Origin: Cellulomonas persica
GTDB taxonomy: Bacteria; Actinomycetota; Actinomycetes; Actinomycetales; Cellulomonadaceae
Length of the DNA stretch: 64,000 nt
Direction of reading: 5' to 3'
Assembly: GCF_007989825.1 (NCBI RefSeq)
Contig: NZ_BJUA01000007.1
Coordinates: 62,001-126,000 of the forward strand
Below, piece after piece: positions 25,321 to 34,726 of this stretch. Every line of letters starts with the position of its first letter. Positions within the stretch are counted from its first letter, which is position 1. A program made the position numbers and the translations under genes. The notes below the pieces were generated by a model, which was not told the DNA's origin, searched no databases, and was given only the letters and a program-made list of their open reading frames with translations.

Positions 25321-25358
25321 ACGAACGGCTCCCGGGTCTGACCCGAGGAGCCGTTCGT
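25321..25358. terminator. bidirectional terminator between pmmB and deoC
   Basis: A 12-bp perfect stem (acgaacggctcc with ggagccgttcgt) continues into an inner cgggt/acccg stem around a 3-nt loop, between convergent genes. Confidence 0.8.
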
Positions 25359-25369
25359 CGACCCGGCGA

Positions 25370-26056
25370 TCAGTAGCCCGCGTCGGCCTCCAGGCCGGCG
25401 ACCACGGCCGCGGTCCCGGACAGCCCGAGGCGCGTCGCGCCCGCCTCGACCATCGCGAGCGCGTCGGCCGCCGTGCGCACGCCACCCGAGGCCTTGACCC
25501 CGAGCCGACCGCCCACGGTCTGCGCCATGAGCCGCACGGCGTGCACCGTCGCGCCGCCCGACGGGTGGAAGCCCGTCGACGTCTTGACGAAGTCGGCACC
25601 GGCCGCCTCGGCCGCCCGGCAGACGGCCACGATCTCGTCGTCCGTCAGCGCGGCCGACTCGATGATGACCTTGAGGACCTTCGGCGCCGGAACGGCTGCG
25701 CGGACCGCGGCGATGTCGGCCTGCACGTCGTCGAAGCGGCCCTCCTTGGCGGCGCCCACGTCGATCACCATGTCGACCTCGTCGGCGCCGTCCGCCACGG
25801 ACCGTGCGGCCTCGGCGGCCTTGACCTCGCTGTGGTGCTTGCCGGACGGGAACCCGCACACGGTCGCGACCTTGAGTCCGGGCACCGACGAGACGTCCAC
25901 CGGCAGGAACGACGGCGAGATGCAGATCGAGAAGGTGCCGAGCCGGCCGGCCTCCGCGACGAGCGCGTCGACGTCAGCCCGGGTGGCCTCGGGCTTGAGC
26001 AGCGTGTGGTCGACGAGCTGCGCGAGTGCGGCAGGGTCCAGCGGTGCGGTGGTCAT
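25370..26056 (-). CDS. deoC: deoxyribose-phosphate aldolase
   Basis: 228-residue class I aldolase splitting deoxyribose-5-phosphate into glyceraldehyde-3-phosphate and acetaldehyde. TIM-barrel motifs: [20 protein letters not shown], the Schiff-base lysine in DFVKTSTGF and [10 protein letters not shown]. It is the last gene of the minus-strand nucleoside operon and overlaps the end of add by ATGA; its ATG follows a GGAGG site. Together with deoA and pmmB it completes deoxynucleoside breakdown to central carbon. Confidence 0.94.
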   Translation of the reverse strand: MTTAPLDPAALAQLVDHTLLKPEATRADVDALVAEAGRLGTFSICISPSFLPVDVSSVPGLKVATVCGFPSGKHHSEVKAAEAARSVADGADEVDMVIDVGAAKEGRFDDVQADIAAVRAAVPAPKVLKVIIESAALTDDEIVAVCRAAEAAGADFVKTSTGFHPSGGATVHAVRLMAQTVGGRLGVKASGGVRTAADALAMVEAGATRLGLSGTAAVVAGLEADAGY

Positions 26057-27222
26057 GCTCGGTGCCTTCCTCCCCGGGCCGCGGCGTACGCAGGCCGGAT
26101 CACGGTGTCGATCAGGGCAGCGCGCTCGTCGTCGTGGACGAACGCGTGCGCGGCCGCGGTGACGGCCACGTCTTCCAGGTCGTGCAGGGTCCAGCCCGCC
26201 TGCTCGACCAGGAGCGTGAGCTCGCGGCCGAGTGACGTGCCGGACTGCAGGCGGTTGTCGGTGTTGACGGTCACGGCGAAGCCGAGGCGATGCAGGCGCG
26301 TGACCGGGTGCTCCGCGATCGACGGCGCGCCACCGGTCTGCACGTTGGACGACGGGCAGACCTCGAGCGCGATCCGCCGGTCGCGCACCCAGTGCGCGAG
26401 CAGCCCGAGCCGGTCCCCCAGCTCGTCGGCGGACACGTCGTCGGCGAGCCGCACGCCGTGGCCCAGGCGCAGCGCACCCTGCGCGACCGCGTCGGCGACC
26501 GAGTCGGTGCCCGCGGCCTCGCCCGCGTGCACCGTGCACGGGAAGTGCGCCTGGCGCAGCGCCTCGAACACGGACGCGTGCGTGGACGGCAGGTAGCCGT
26601 CCTCGGGGCCGGCCAGGTCGAACGCGACGACGCCCGCGTCGCGGTTGGCGACGGCGAGCGCGGCGACGTCCTGCCAGCGGTCGAGGTGCCGCATCGCGCA
26701 CAGGATCGCCAGCACGCGGATCGGGCGGCCGTCGGCGCGCGCCTGTGCCGCGCCCTCGTCGAACCCGGCGCGCACCGCGTCCACGACCTCCTGCAGGGTC
26801 AGTCCCTGCTCCAGGTGCTGCTCGGGCGCGAACCGGATCTCGGCGTAGACCACGCCGTCGGCGGCGAGGTCGAGCACCGCCTCCCGGGCGACGCGCTGCA
26901 GCGCGGGCGCGGTCTGCAGCACCCCGACCGTGTGCGCGAACGTCTCGAGGTAGCGCTCGAGCGAGCCCGCCGACGCGGCCTCGACGAACCACTGGCCGAG
27001 CTCCTCAGGGTCGGTGCTGGGCAGCTCGTGCCCGATCTCGGCCGCGAGCTCGACGACCGTCGCGGGGCGCAGCCCGCCGTCCAGGTGGTCGTGCAGCAGC
27101 ACCTTGGGCAGCGTCGGGATGAGCGCGACGAGCGACGCCGCGTCGTCCGTACCCGCATCGTCCGTGCCCGCGTCGCCGGTCTCGGCGGCGCCCTCGTCGC
27201 TGCTGTGGTCGTGCTCGCTCAC
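26053..27222 (-). CDS. add: adenosine deaminase
   Basis: 389 residues. Converts (deoxy)adenosine to (deoxy)inosine. Zinc and catalytic motifs are present: HDHLDGG, the catalytic HAGE, LGHGVRL, CPSSN and NTDN. The N-terminal ~30 residues are an Asp/Gly/Thr tail with a repeated DAGTDDA, an extension beyond the usual start near LPKVLLHDH. Its GTG start overlaps the stop of the small upstream gene (GTGA) and its stop overlaps deoC (ATGA), so the three are translationally coupled. Confidence 0.94.
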   Translation of the reverse strand: MSEHDHSSDEGAAETGDAGTDDAGTDDAASLVALIPTLPKVLLHDHLDGGLRPATVVELAAEIGHELPSTDPEELGQWFVEAASAGSLERYLETFAHTVGVLQTAPALQRVAREAVLDLAADGVVYAEIRFAPEQHLEQGLTLQEVVDAVRAGFDEGAAQARADGRPIRVLAILCAMRHLDRWQDVAALAVANRDAGVVAFDLAGPEDGYLPSTHASVFEALRQAHFPCTVHAGEAAGTDSVADAVAQGALRLGHGVRLADDVSADELGDRLGLLAHWVRDRRIALEVCPSSNVQTGGAPSIAEHPVTRLHRLGFAVTVNTDNRLQSGTSLGRELTLLVEQAGWTLHDLEDVAVTAAAHAFVHDDERAALIDTVIRPAYAAARGGRHRA

Positions 27223-27437
27223 GCGTCGTCCTCGTCGTCGGTGGGAACCTCGGTGTCCTGCTCGACGACGTCCGCCTCGTCGGCGGCGCCGTCACGGTCC
27301 GGCCGCGCGAACCCGGGGGTGTACTCCTCGGGGTCGAGCTCGGGCTGGTCCTCGTCGGTCAGGCGCGCGGGGATCTCGGGGTCGGCGGGTTCGAGCCCCG
27401 CGTCGCGCCACGCGTCCGGTCCGGGCAGCGTGCTCAT
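27219..27437 (-). CDS. small acidic protein of unknown function in the nucleoside operon
   Basis: 72 residues, not recognised. Rich in Asp, Glu and Pro (STLPGPDAW start; TDEDQPELDPEEYTPGF; tail PTDDEDDA), with no membrane segment, probably disordered. The ATG at 27437 has a strong GAGGAGGA ribosome-binding site; an in-frame ATG at 27497 would add 20 residues without a good site. Located between deoA and add, its stop overlaps the add start. No role can be assigned. Confidence 0.7.
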   Translation of the reverse strand: MSTLPGPDAWRDAGLEPADPEIPARLTDEDQPELDPEEYTPGFARPDRDGAADEADVVEQDTEVPTDDEDDA

Positions 27438-27483
27438 CACGTCCTCCTCATCGCCGGTCGTCCACCCATCCTTGTCCCGACGA

Positions 27484-27505
27484 ACGGCCCGCGCCATCGG
27501 GCCGT
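27484..27505 (-). terminator. hairpin between deoA and the small acidic gene
   Basis: acggcccg and cgggccgt form an 8-bp stem with a 6-nt loop in the 131-bp gap after deoA. It may end or attenuate transcription, separating transporter-cdd-deoA from the add-deoC part. Confidence 0.4.
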
Positions 27506-27568
27506 CGCCGCAGGTCACGTGCCACGTCGGGGCGTGCGGACGAGCGGTGCCGGCGCGGAGCGGCGGCG

Positions 27569-28858
27569 TCAGGCCGTGATCCGGTCGAGCACCAGCGGGC
27601 CGGCACCCGGAGCCGCGGCGGCGTCGACGACGATGCCGCCGACGAGCGCGTCGCGCGCGCGGTCGAACCGCTCGGGGGTGTCCGTGTGGAGCGTGAGCAG
27701 CGGCTGACCGGCGGTGACCCGCTCGCCCGGGCGCACGTGGATCTGCACACCCGCACCGGCCTGCACCGGGTCCTCCTTGCGCGCACGGCCCGCGCCGAGC
27801 CGCCACGCCGCGATGCCCACGGCGTACGCGTCGAGCGTCGTCAGCACGCCGTCGGACTCCGCGAGCACCTGCTCGGTCTCGCGCGCCCACGGCAGCGGAG
27901 CGTCGGGGTCGCCGTCCTGCGCGCGGATCATCCGGCGCCACACGTCCATCGCGCGCCCGTCGGCCAGGGCCGCCGCGGGGTCCGCGTCGGGCTGGCCGGC
28001 GGCGTCGAGCATCTCGCGCGCGAGGGCGAGCGTGAGCTCGACGACGTCCGCCGGCCCGCCGCCCGCGAGCACCTCGACGGACTCACGGACCTCGAGCGCG
28101 TTGCCCGCGGTCAGCCCGAGCGGCGTCGACATGTCGGTGAGCAGCGCCGTGGTCGTCACGCCCGCGTCCGTGCCGAGCTCGACCATGGTGCGGGCGAGCT
28201 CGCGCGCACGGTCCAGGTCCTTCATGAAGGCGCCCGAGCCGACCTTGACGTCGAGCACGAGCGAGTCCGTGCCCTCGGCGATCTTCTTGCTCATGATCGA
28301 GCTTGCGATGAGCGGGATCGCCTCGACCGTGCCGGTCACGTCCCGCAGCGCGTACAGCTTGCGGTCGGCGGGCGCGAGGCCCGAGCCGGCCTGGCAGATG
28401 ACCGCACCGACATCCGCGAGCTGGCGCATCATCTCGTCGTTGGTCAGCGCGGCACGCCAGCCCGGGATCGACTCGAGCTTGTCGAGCGTGCCGCCCGTGT
28501 GCCCCAGGCCGCGGCCCGACAGCTGCGGCACCGCGACCCCGAACACCGCGACGAGCGGCGCGAGCGGCAGCGTGATCTTGTCGCCCACGCCGCCGGTCGA
28601 GTGCTTGTCGGCGGTCGGGCGGCCCAGGTCGGCGAACGACATGCGCTCGCCCGAGGCGATCATCGCGGCGGTCCACCGCGCGATCTCGGCGCGGTCCATG
28701 CCGTTGAGCAGGATCGCCATGTTGAGCGCCGACATCTGCTCGTCGGCGACCACGCCACGCGTGTACGCGTCGATGACCCAGTCGATCTGCGCGTCGCTCA
28801 GCCGGTTCCCGTCACGCTTGGCGACGATGACGTCGACCGCGTCGAACTGCTCGCTCAT
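27569..28858 (-). CDS. deoA: thymidine/pyrimidine-nucleoside phosphorylase
   Basis: 429 residues. Phosphorolyses thymidine or deoxyuridine to base and deoxyribose-1-phosphate. The three-domain pattern is complete: N-terminal helices, the glycine-rich phosphate loop KHSTGGVGDK, VPQLSGRGLGHTGGTLDKLE, KIAEGTDSLVLDVKVGSGAFMK in segments, and a C-terminal alpha/beta domain. Its ATG overlaps the cdd stop (ATGA). It is part of the transporter-cdd-deoA operon. Confidence 0.94.
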   Translation of the reverse strand: MSEQFDAVDVIVAKRDGNRLSDAQIDWVIDAYTRGVVADEQMSALNMAILLNGMDRAEIARWTAAMIASGERMSFADLGRPTADKHSTGGVGDKITLPLAPLVAVFGVAVPQLSGRGLGHTGGTLDKLESIPGWRAALTNDEMMRQLADVGAVICQAGSGLAPADRKLYALRDVTGTVEAIPLIASSIMSKKIAEGTDSLVLDVKVGSGAFMKDLDRARELARTMVELGTDAGVTTTALLTDMSTPLGLTAGNALEVRESVEVLAGGGPADVVELTLALAREMLDAAGQPDADPAAALADGRAMDVWRRMIRAQDGDPDAPLPWARETEQVLAESDGVLTTLDAYAVGIAAWRLGAGRARKEDPVQAGAGVQIHVRPGERVTAGQPLLTLHTDTPERFDRARDALVGGIVVDAAAAPGAGPLVLDRITA

Positions 28859-29259
28859 GCCCGCTCCTCGAGGTCGGCGGGCCCGAACGCGTCGGGCAGC
28901 ACCTGGTCCATGGTCCGGATGCCCGAGACGGTCTCCAGGACGAGGCCCGGGCCGCCGTGCTCGAACAGGAGCTGGCGGCAGCGGCCGCACGGCATGAGCA
29001 CGTTGCCGTGCCCGTCGACGCACGTGAACGCCACGAGGCGCCCGCCGCCGGACATGACCAGCGCCGAGACCAGCGAGCACTCGGCGCACAGCGTGACGCC
29101 GTAGCTCGCGTTCTCGATGTTCGCCCCGCAGACCACGCGGCCGTCGTCGGCGATCGCCGCGGCCCCCACGGGGAACTTCGAGTACGGCACGTACGCCTTG
29201 CCCATCGCCTCGGTGGCGACCGCGCGCAGCGCATCCCAGTCGACCTGCACGCGACTCAC
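28855..29259 (-). CDS. cdd: cytidine deaminase
   Basis: 134-residue zinc enzyme converting (deoxy)cytidine to (deoxy)uridine. The zinc site is C-A-E (CAECSLV, Glu as proton shuttle) and PCGRC, the all-cysteine tetrameric type; NIENASYG binds the nucleoside. The GTG start overlaps the stop of the upstream ABC permease gene (GTGA) and the stop overlaps deoA, so uptake and deamination are coupled. Confidence 0.94.
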   Translation of the reverse strand: MSRVQVDWDALRAVATEAMGKAYVPYSKFPVGAAAIADDGRVVCGANIENASYGVTLCAECSLVSALVMSGGGRLVAFTCVDGHGNVLMPCGRCRQLLFEHGGPGLVLETVSGIRTMDQVLPDAFGPADLEERA

Positions 29260-30551
29260 TCCTTGATGTACGGCTCACCGGCGGCCGCCGGGCCGCGCGA
29301 ACGTCCGACGAGGCCCGCGACGGCCAGGATCGTCACGACGTACGGCAGCATGAGCATGAACTGGCTGGGCACCGGGGCCCCGACGATCGACAGCGCGCCC
29401 TCGAGGTTCGACGCGAAGCCGAACAGGAGCGCGGCGAGCGCGGCCCGGATCGGGTCCCACTTGCCGAAGATCACGGCGGCCAGGGCGATGAAGCCCGCGC
29501 CCGCGGTCATCTGCTTGCCGAAGCTCGAGACCGACACGACGGTGTAGAAACCGCCGCCGACGCCCGCGATCGCACCGGCGATCATGAGCGCGCGGTACCG
29601 CGTGCGCTCGACCTTGATGCCCACGGTGTCGGCCGCGCTCGGGTGCTCGCCCACCGCACGCACCCGCAGCCCCCAGCGGGTCCGCATGAGCGCGAACCAC
29701 ACCGCGGGCACCGTGAGGTACATGAGGTAGATGACGATCGTCTGGTTGAACAGCGCCGGGCCGATCACGGGGATCTTCGACAGCACGGGGATCGCGATGC
29801 GCGAGAACCGCTCGGTGTCGTTGAACTTCTCCGCGTTCGGCACGAGCACCTGCGAGTACAGGAAGCTCGTCACGCCGATCACGAGCACGTTGAGCACGAC
29901 ACCGACGATGACCTGGTTGACCTTGTAGGTGATCGCGAAGACGCCCAGGACGAGCGCCACGAGCACACCCGACAGGACCGCGGCGAACAGGCCGACCCAC
30001 GGGCTGCCCGTGGCGGAGCCGACGAACGCGGCGGAGAACGCGCCCGCGAGCAGCTGCCCCTCGATCGCGATGTTGACGACGCCCGCACGCTCGCCGATCA
30101 CGCCGCCGAGCGCGCCGAACACGATCGGCACGGACAGGAGCACGGAGCCGCCGATGAGGCGCACGGCCGGGATGTCGCTCGCGCTGCCCGCTGCGGCCCA
30201 CGCCAGGAAGCCGACGAGGAACACGAACGCGAACAGCAGCGAGAGCCACACCGGGACGCGGCGCCGCCGGCTGGCCAGGACGAACGCGACGACCGTCGCG
30301 ACGGCCATGAGCGCGACCGTGACCCACGCGGTGCCCATGCCGGGCACGGTCGCGTCGGGGATCGTGAACAGGTCACCGACGGTCGCGAAGCGGAACGTCG
30401 CGTCGCCCTCGCGCGGGGCGACCAGCAGCAGGAGCGCGAACAGCGCGGTGACGACCGCGAACGCGATCGGCGCCTTGCGGCTGACGACCGCGACCTGACG
30501 ATGGGCCTCGGGGTCCGGGACAGCCACGGGTGCGGGTGCCAGGGCGGTCAT
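29256..30551 (-). CDS. nucleoside ABC transporter permease (second)
   Basis: 431-residue inner-membrane permease of the BmpA-linked (RbsC/LivH-like) family that imports nucleosides. Conserved core LGGVIGERAGVVNIAIEGQLLAGAF and a later AGAGFIALAAVIFGKW are present in pieces, with roughly ten to eleven hydrophobic helices. It pairs with the permease encoded just upstream (overlap at 30548-30551) and the duplicated ATPase. The substrate call rests on the neighbouring cdd, deoA, add and the BMP lipoprotein. Confidence 0.9.
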   Translation of the reverse strand: MTALAPAPVAVPDPEAHRQVAVVSRKAPIAFAVVTALFALLLLVAPREGDATFRFATVGDLFTIPDATVPGMGTAWVTVALMAVATVVAFVLASRRRRVPVWLSLLFAFVFLVGFLAWAAAGSASDIPAVRLIGGSVLLSVPIVFGALGGVIGERAGVVNIAIEGQLLAGAFSAAFVGSATGSPWVGLFAAVLSGVLVALVLGVFAITYKVNQVIVGVVLNVLVIGVTSFLYSQVLVPNAEKFNDTERFSRIAIPVLSKIPVIGPALFNQTIVIYLMYLTVPAVWFALMRTRWGLRVRAVGEHPSAADTVGIKVERTRYRALMIAGAIAGVGGGFYTVVSVSSFGKQMTAGAGFIALAAVIFGKWDPIRAALAALLFGFASNLEGALSIVGAPVPSQFMLMLPYVVTILAVAGLVGRSRGPAAAGEPYIKE

Positions 30552-31891
30552 CGTGCTGCTCCGTCCGCCGTCGGGGTGGTGGGCGCGGCCATCGCGGCGG
30601 CCGCCTTGGACTCGCGCGGCTTCTTCCTGCCCGAGCTGTGCTTGTCCGGCTGGGGCAGGCGGAAGATCGCCCGGACCAGCGGGGGTGCCGCGATGAACAG
30701 CACGATGAGGGACTGGACGACGAGGACGATCTCGATCGGGATGCCCTCAGCGGCCTGCATCGCCGAGCCGCCGGCCTTGAACGCACCGAACAGCAGGCTC
30801 GCGAAAAACACGCCGACCGGCTGCGAGCTGCCGAGCAGCGCGACGGTGATCGCGTCGAACCCGACGCCCGCGTCGATGTCCGAGCCGAACCCGTTGGTGA
30901 TCAGGCCGAGCACCTGGGTGGCACCCGCGGCGCCGACGAGGGCACCGCCGACGAGCATCGAGCCGACGATCGTGCGCGAGACGTTGACGCCCGCGACGCG
31001 ACCCGCGTACTGGTTCTCGCCGATCATGCGGAACCGGAACCCGAGGCTCGAGCGGTTCAGCAGCCACCACACGAGCACCACGGCGACGAGCGCGAGCAGG
31101 AAGCCCAGGTGCAGCGGGTACTGCGGGCCGAAGATGCGCGGCAGGACCGCGGAGCCCGCCATCGGCGGCGTCTTCGGGTTCGCCGAGCCGGGCGCCTGCA
31201 GCAGCCCGGGCGTCGCGAGCAGGTACGACAGCAGGTAGAACGCGATGTAGTTGAGCATGATCGTGACGATCACCTCGTGCGCGCCCGTCGTCGCCTTGAG
31301 GACACCCGCGATCCCCGCCCACAACGCTCCGGCGACGACGCCCGCGGCGACCGCCACGAACAGGTGCAGCCCGGCCGGCAGGTCGAACGAGAAGCCGACC
31401 CACCCGGCGGCGGCGGCCGACATGAGCATCTGCCCCTGGCCGCCGATGTTGAACATGCCGGACCGGAAGCCGATCGCGATGCCCAGACCCGCGAGGATCA
31501 GCGGCGTCGCGTACGTGAGCGACTGCGTGAGCGGCCGGATCGCCTTCTCGAACGTGTCCGCGTTGTAGTTGTAGATCGCGCCGCGGAACAGCGCCGAGTA
31601 CGCGCCCCCGACCGCGTCGCCGACCGCGCTCAGCAGGTCGCCGGGTCGCGAGAAGAAGTACCCCGCGGCCTTCTGGACCTCGGGGTCGGTGACCGCGATC
31701 ATGATCGACCCGGCGACGACGGCGAGGATCACCGCGCCGACCGCGACGGCCCAGCCGCCCGAGGTCACGCGCGCGATCGCCTCGCGCCACCGGTGGTCGG
31801 GCCCGCCGTCCGCGCCGCCCGAGTCCGGGCTCGTGGGGGCCACCGTGCGCTCGGCTGCGTCGCCGGCCGGTGCGCTCTGCGAGGCGCTCAT
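30548..31891 (-). CDS. nucleoside ABC transporter permease (first)
   Basis: 447-residue membrane protein with an ~50-residue polar N-terminal tail and about ten helices. The family core FRSGMFNIGGQGQ (permease glycine motif) and a GVGFDAITVALLG segment identify the BmpA-associated permease type (NupP/YufP-like). Overlaps the ATPase gene at its 5' end (31888-31891) and the second permease at its 3' end. Forms the heterodimeric channel with that second permease. Confidence 0.9.
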   Translation of the reverse strand: MSASQSAPAGDAAERTVAPTSPDSGGADGGPDHRWREAIARVTSGGWAVAVGAVILAVVAGSIMIAVTDPEVQKAAGYFFSRPGDLLSAVGDAVGGAYSALFRGAIYNYNADTFEKAIRPLTQSLTYATPLILAGLGIAIGFRSGMFNIGGQGQMLMSAAAAGWVGFSFDLPAGLHLFVAVAAGVVAGALWAGIAGVLKATTGAHEVIVTIMLNYIAFYLLSYLLATPGLLQAPGSANPKTPPMAGSAVLPRIFGPQYPLHLGFLLALVAVVLVWWLLNRSSLGFRFRMIGENQYAGRVAGVNVSRTIVGSMLVGGALVGAAGATQVLGLITNGFGSDIDAGVGFDAITVALLGSSQPVGVFFASLLFGAFKAGGSAMQAAEGIPIEIVLVVQSLIVLFIAAPPLVRAIFRLPQPDKHSSGRKKPRESKAAAAMAAPTTPTADGAAR

Positions 31892-33408
31892 GCCGCTTCT
31901 CCTGCGTCGTCAGGCGCGATCCCGGCCATCATCAGGCCGATCACGTCGCGCGGCGTCGTCGACGGCACGATGCCGACGACCCGACCGCGGTACATCACGA
32001 GGATCCGGTCGCCCAGCGCGACCGCCTCGTCGAGCTCGGTCGCCAGCACGATGACGGGGATGCCCGCGTCACGCGTCTCGACGATCCGCTTGTGGATGAA
32101 CTCGATGGAGCCGACGTCCACGCCGCGCGTGGGCTGCGCGGCGACCAGCAGGCGCAGCTCACGCGACAGCTCGCGCGCGAGGACCACCTTCTGCTGGTTG
32201 CCGCCCGACAGTCGTCCCGCGGGGACGTCGATGCCCTGCGTGCGGATGTCGAACTCGTCGACCTTGTCGCGCGCGAACTGGTCGCGCGCCTTGAGCTGGA
32301 GCATGCCGAGCTTGGCGAACGGCGCCTCGTCGGCGCGGTTCAGCATGAGGTTCTCGGCGACCGTGAACGAGCCGACGAGACCGTCGACGCCGCGGTCCTC
32401 GGGGACGAACCCGAGCCCCGCGTCGATGATCTGCCGGACGCTACGACCCACGAGCTCCTGGCCGTCGAGCGTGATGCTGCCCCGCACGTTGGGCTGGAGA
32501 CCCGCGAGCGCCTCGGCGAGCTCGGTCTGGCCGTTGCCCTGCACGCCCGCGACGACGAGCACCTCGCCACCGCGCACCGTGAACGACACGTCGTCGACGA
32601 GCACCGTGCCACGCGCGTCGCTGACCTCGAGGTCCTTCACGACGAGCGCCGACTCGGAGTACGTCGGGGCGTCCTTGCGGACCGTGAGCTCGACCGCGCG
32701 GCCGACCATGAGCGCCGCCAGCTCGGCGTCGCTCGCGCCCGGCGAGGCCTCGCCGACGATCGCACCGCGACGGACCACCGTGATCCGGTCCGCGACCTCG
32801 CGGACCTCACGCAGCTTGTGGGTGATGAAGACGATCGCGACGCCCTCGGACTTGAGCTGGCGCATGATCGCCATGAGCTCGTCGGTCTCCTGGGGCGTGA
32901 GCACCGCGGTCGGCTCGTCGAACACGAGGACCTTGGCGTCGCGCGAGAGCGCCTTGATGATCTCGACGCGCTGCTGCACGCCGACGGGGAGCTCCTCGAC
33001 GACGGCGTCGGGGTCCACGTGGAAGCCGAACCGGTCGGCGATCTCGCGCACCTTCGCGCGGCCCGCCTCGAGGTCCAGCCGGCCGCCGCCGCGCGTCTGC
33101 TCGTGCCCGAGCATGACGTTCTCGGCGACCGTGAAGACGGGGATGAGCATGAAGTGCTGGTGCACCATGCCGATGCCGGCCGCCATCGCGTCGCCGGGGC
33201 CGGAGAAGCTCTGGACCTCGTCGTCCAGGAGGATCTCGCCCTCGTCCGCGGTGTACAGGCCGTACAGCACGTTCATCAGCGTGGACTTGCCGGCGCCGTT
33301 CTCCCCGAGAAGGCAGTGGATCTCGCCCGGCTCGACGACGAGATCGATGTGGTCGTTCGCGACGAGCGACCCGAAGCGCTTGGTGATGCCTCGAAGCTCA
33401 AGCCTCAT
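31888..33408 (-). CDS. nucleoside ABC transporter ATP-binding protein, two NBDs
   Basis: 506 residues with two fused nucleotide-binding domains. NBD1 has Walker A GENGAGKST and Walker B VLVFDEPTA; NBD2 has the degenerate loop GVQGNGQTE, signature LSGGNQQKV and a divergent Walker B LLVAAQPTRG, as usual in the RbsA/MglA/NupO class where the second site is altered. It powers the two permeases downstream. Separated from the BMP lipoprotein gene by a strong hairpin. Confidence 0.93.
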   Translation of the reverse strand: MRLELRGITKRFGSLVANDHIDLVVEPGEIHCLLGENGAGKSTLMNVLYGLYTADEGEILLDDEVQSFSGPGDAMAAGIGMVHQHFMLIPVFTVAENVMLGHEQTRGGGRLDLEAGRAKVREIADRFGFHVDPDAVVEELPVGVQQRVEIIKALSRDAKVLVFDEPTAVLTPQETDELMAIMRQLKSEGVAIVFITHKLREVREVADRITVVRRGAIVGEASPGASDAELAALMVGRAVELTVRKDAPTYSESALVVKDLEVSDARGTVLVDDVSFTVRGGEVLVVAGVQGNGQTELAEALAGLQPNVRGSITLDGQELVGRSVRQIIDAGLGFVPEDRGVDGLVGSFTVAENLMLNRADEAPFAKLGMLQLKARDQFARDKVDEFDIRTQGIDVPAGRLSGGNQQKVVLARELSRELRLLVAAQPTRGVDVGSIEFIHKRIVETRDAGIPVIVLATELDEAVALGDRILVMYRGRVVGIVPSTTPRDVIGLMMAGIAPDDAGEAA

Positions 33409-33450
33409 GTCCTGATCCTGGTGACTGGCGGCACGTGCCGCACGACGACA

Positions 33451-33486
33451 CGCGGCGGGGAGGCCACGCAGGGCCTCCCCGCCGCG
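33451..33486 (-). terminator. strong intercistronic hairpin between BMP lipoprotein and ABC ATPase genes
   Basis: cgcggcggggaggcc (33451-33465) and ggcctccccgccgcg (33472-33486) are a perfect 15-bp stem with a 6-nt loop. As the downstream genes read in the same direction, partial termination or 3'-end stabilisation would give more binding protein than transporter. Confidence 0.75.
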
Positions 33487-33506
33487 TCGGGTTCACAGCG
33501 TCGCGA

Positions 33507-34628
33507 TCACTGGTTCAGGTACGAGGTGACCTCGACCTTGCCGTCGATGATGTCCTGCTGCAGCTGCTCGACCTCGGCCCACAGCGCCGGGTCGACCTTG
33601 CTCTCGAAGTTGTGCAGCGGGGCCAGGCCGACGCCACCGTTCTCGAGCGTGCCGACGTACGCCTCGGGGTCCCAGTTGCCCTGGCCCGCGGCGAGCACGG
33701 CGTCGTACGCCGAGACGTCCATCTTCTTGAGGATCGAGGTCAGGACGAGGTCCTGCGTGCTCGTGTCCGTCTCGAAGAAGTCGGCGTCCACGCCGACGAG
33801 CGCGATGTCACGGCCGGCGTCCGCGATGGCGTCCATGGCCGACTGGTAGATCGGGCCACCGACGGGGAGGATCACGTCGACACCCTGGTCGATGATCCCG
33901 GCCGCGACCTCCTTGGCGCTGTCGTTCGCCTCGAAGCCACCGGTGAAGGAGCCCTTGTCGCCGCCCTCGAAGCCGACGACCTGGACCGAGGTGCCCTTGG
34001 TCTTGTTGTAGTACTCGACGCCCTGCTTGAAGCCGTCCATGAAGATCGTCACGGTCGGGTAGGGCTGGCCGCCGAAGGTGCCGACCTTGCCGGCCTCGGA
34101 GTAGCCCGCCGACAGGTAGCCCGCGAGGAACGCGGCCTGCGCCGTGTCGTACAGCAGCGGCTTGATGTTCTCGGCGTCCTTGGTGCCGTCGAAGTCGTTG
34201 TCCGCGGCGTCGTCGACCAGGATGTAGTGGATGTCCGGGTTCTCGGTCGCGGACGTCACGGTGTCGGCCGACAGCGCGAAGCCGACGGAGACGATGGCGT
34301 TGCAGCTCTCGGAGACGAGGCTCTGCAGGTTGCCGGGGAAGTCGGCGGCCGAGTCGGACTGGACCTCGGCGAAGCCCGCGCCGAGCTCGTCGGCGGCCTT
34401 CTTGGTGCCCTCGTAGGAGAGCTGGTTGAAGCTGCGGTCGTCGAAGCCACCGGCGTCGGAGACGATGCACGCCTTGAAGTCGATCGGCTCGGCGGTCGGC
34501 GCTGCGGTCTCAGCCGTCGTGCTGCCGGCGCCCGGCGTCGAGTTGCTGTCGTCGGGGGCGTCGCCACACGCGGCGAGCGCGAGGGCGACCGCGCCGCTGA
34601 GCGCGGCCACCTGGATGAGCTTCTTCAC
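33507..34628 (-). CDS. BMP-family nucleoside-binding lipoprotein
   Basis: 373-residue solute-binding lipoprotein for the ABC importer encoded downstream. Signal peptide with KK, hydrophobic core and lipobox LALAAC (C21), then a Ser/Thr/Ala-rich spacer, then the Bmp/PnrA domain: CIVSDAGGFDDRSFNQLSYEG near the N terminus, SVGFALSADTV and VDVILPVGGPIY. This family (PnrA, BmpA) binds purine or pyrimidine nucleosides. The GTG at 34628 directly precedes the KKLIQ signal sequence; earlier in-frame starts would add ~68 non-signal residues. Confidence 0.93.
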   Translation of the reverse strand: MKKLIQVAALSGAVALALAACGDAPDDSNSTPGAGSTTAETAAPTAEPIDFKACIVSDAGGFDDRSFNQLSYEGTKKAADELGAGFAEVQSDSAADFPGNLQSLVSESCNAIVSVGFALSADTVTSATENPDIHYILVDDAADNDFDGTKDAENIKPLLYDTAQAAFLAGYLSAGYSEAGKVGTFGGQPYPTVTIFMDGFKQGVEYYNKTKGTSVQVVGFEGGDKGSFTGGFEANDSAKEVAAGIIDQGVDVILPVGGPIYQSAMDAIADAGRDIALVGVDADFFETDTSTQDLVLTSILKKMDVSAYDAVLAAGQGNWDPEAYVGTLENGGVGLAPLHNFESKVDPALWAEVEQLQQDIIDGKVEVTSYLNQ

Positions 34629-34726
34629 GCGTCTCTCCTGAGTCTCGTCAGAACACCTGGCCGGACCGTCGGAGAACGCGCGGGTGCGCGGTCCCGACCT
34701 CGGCACGGTCGGCATCGATGACTCGG

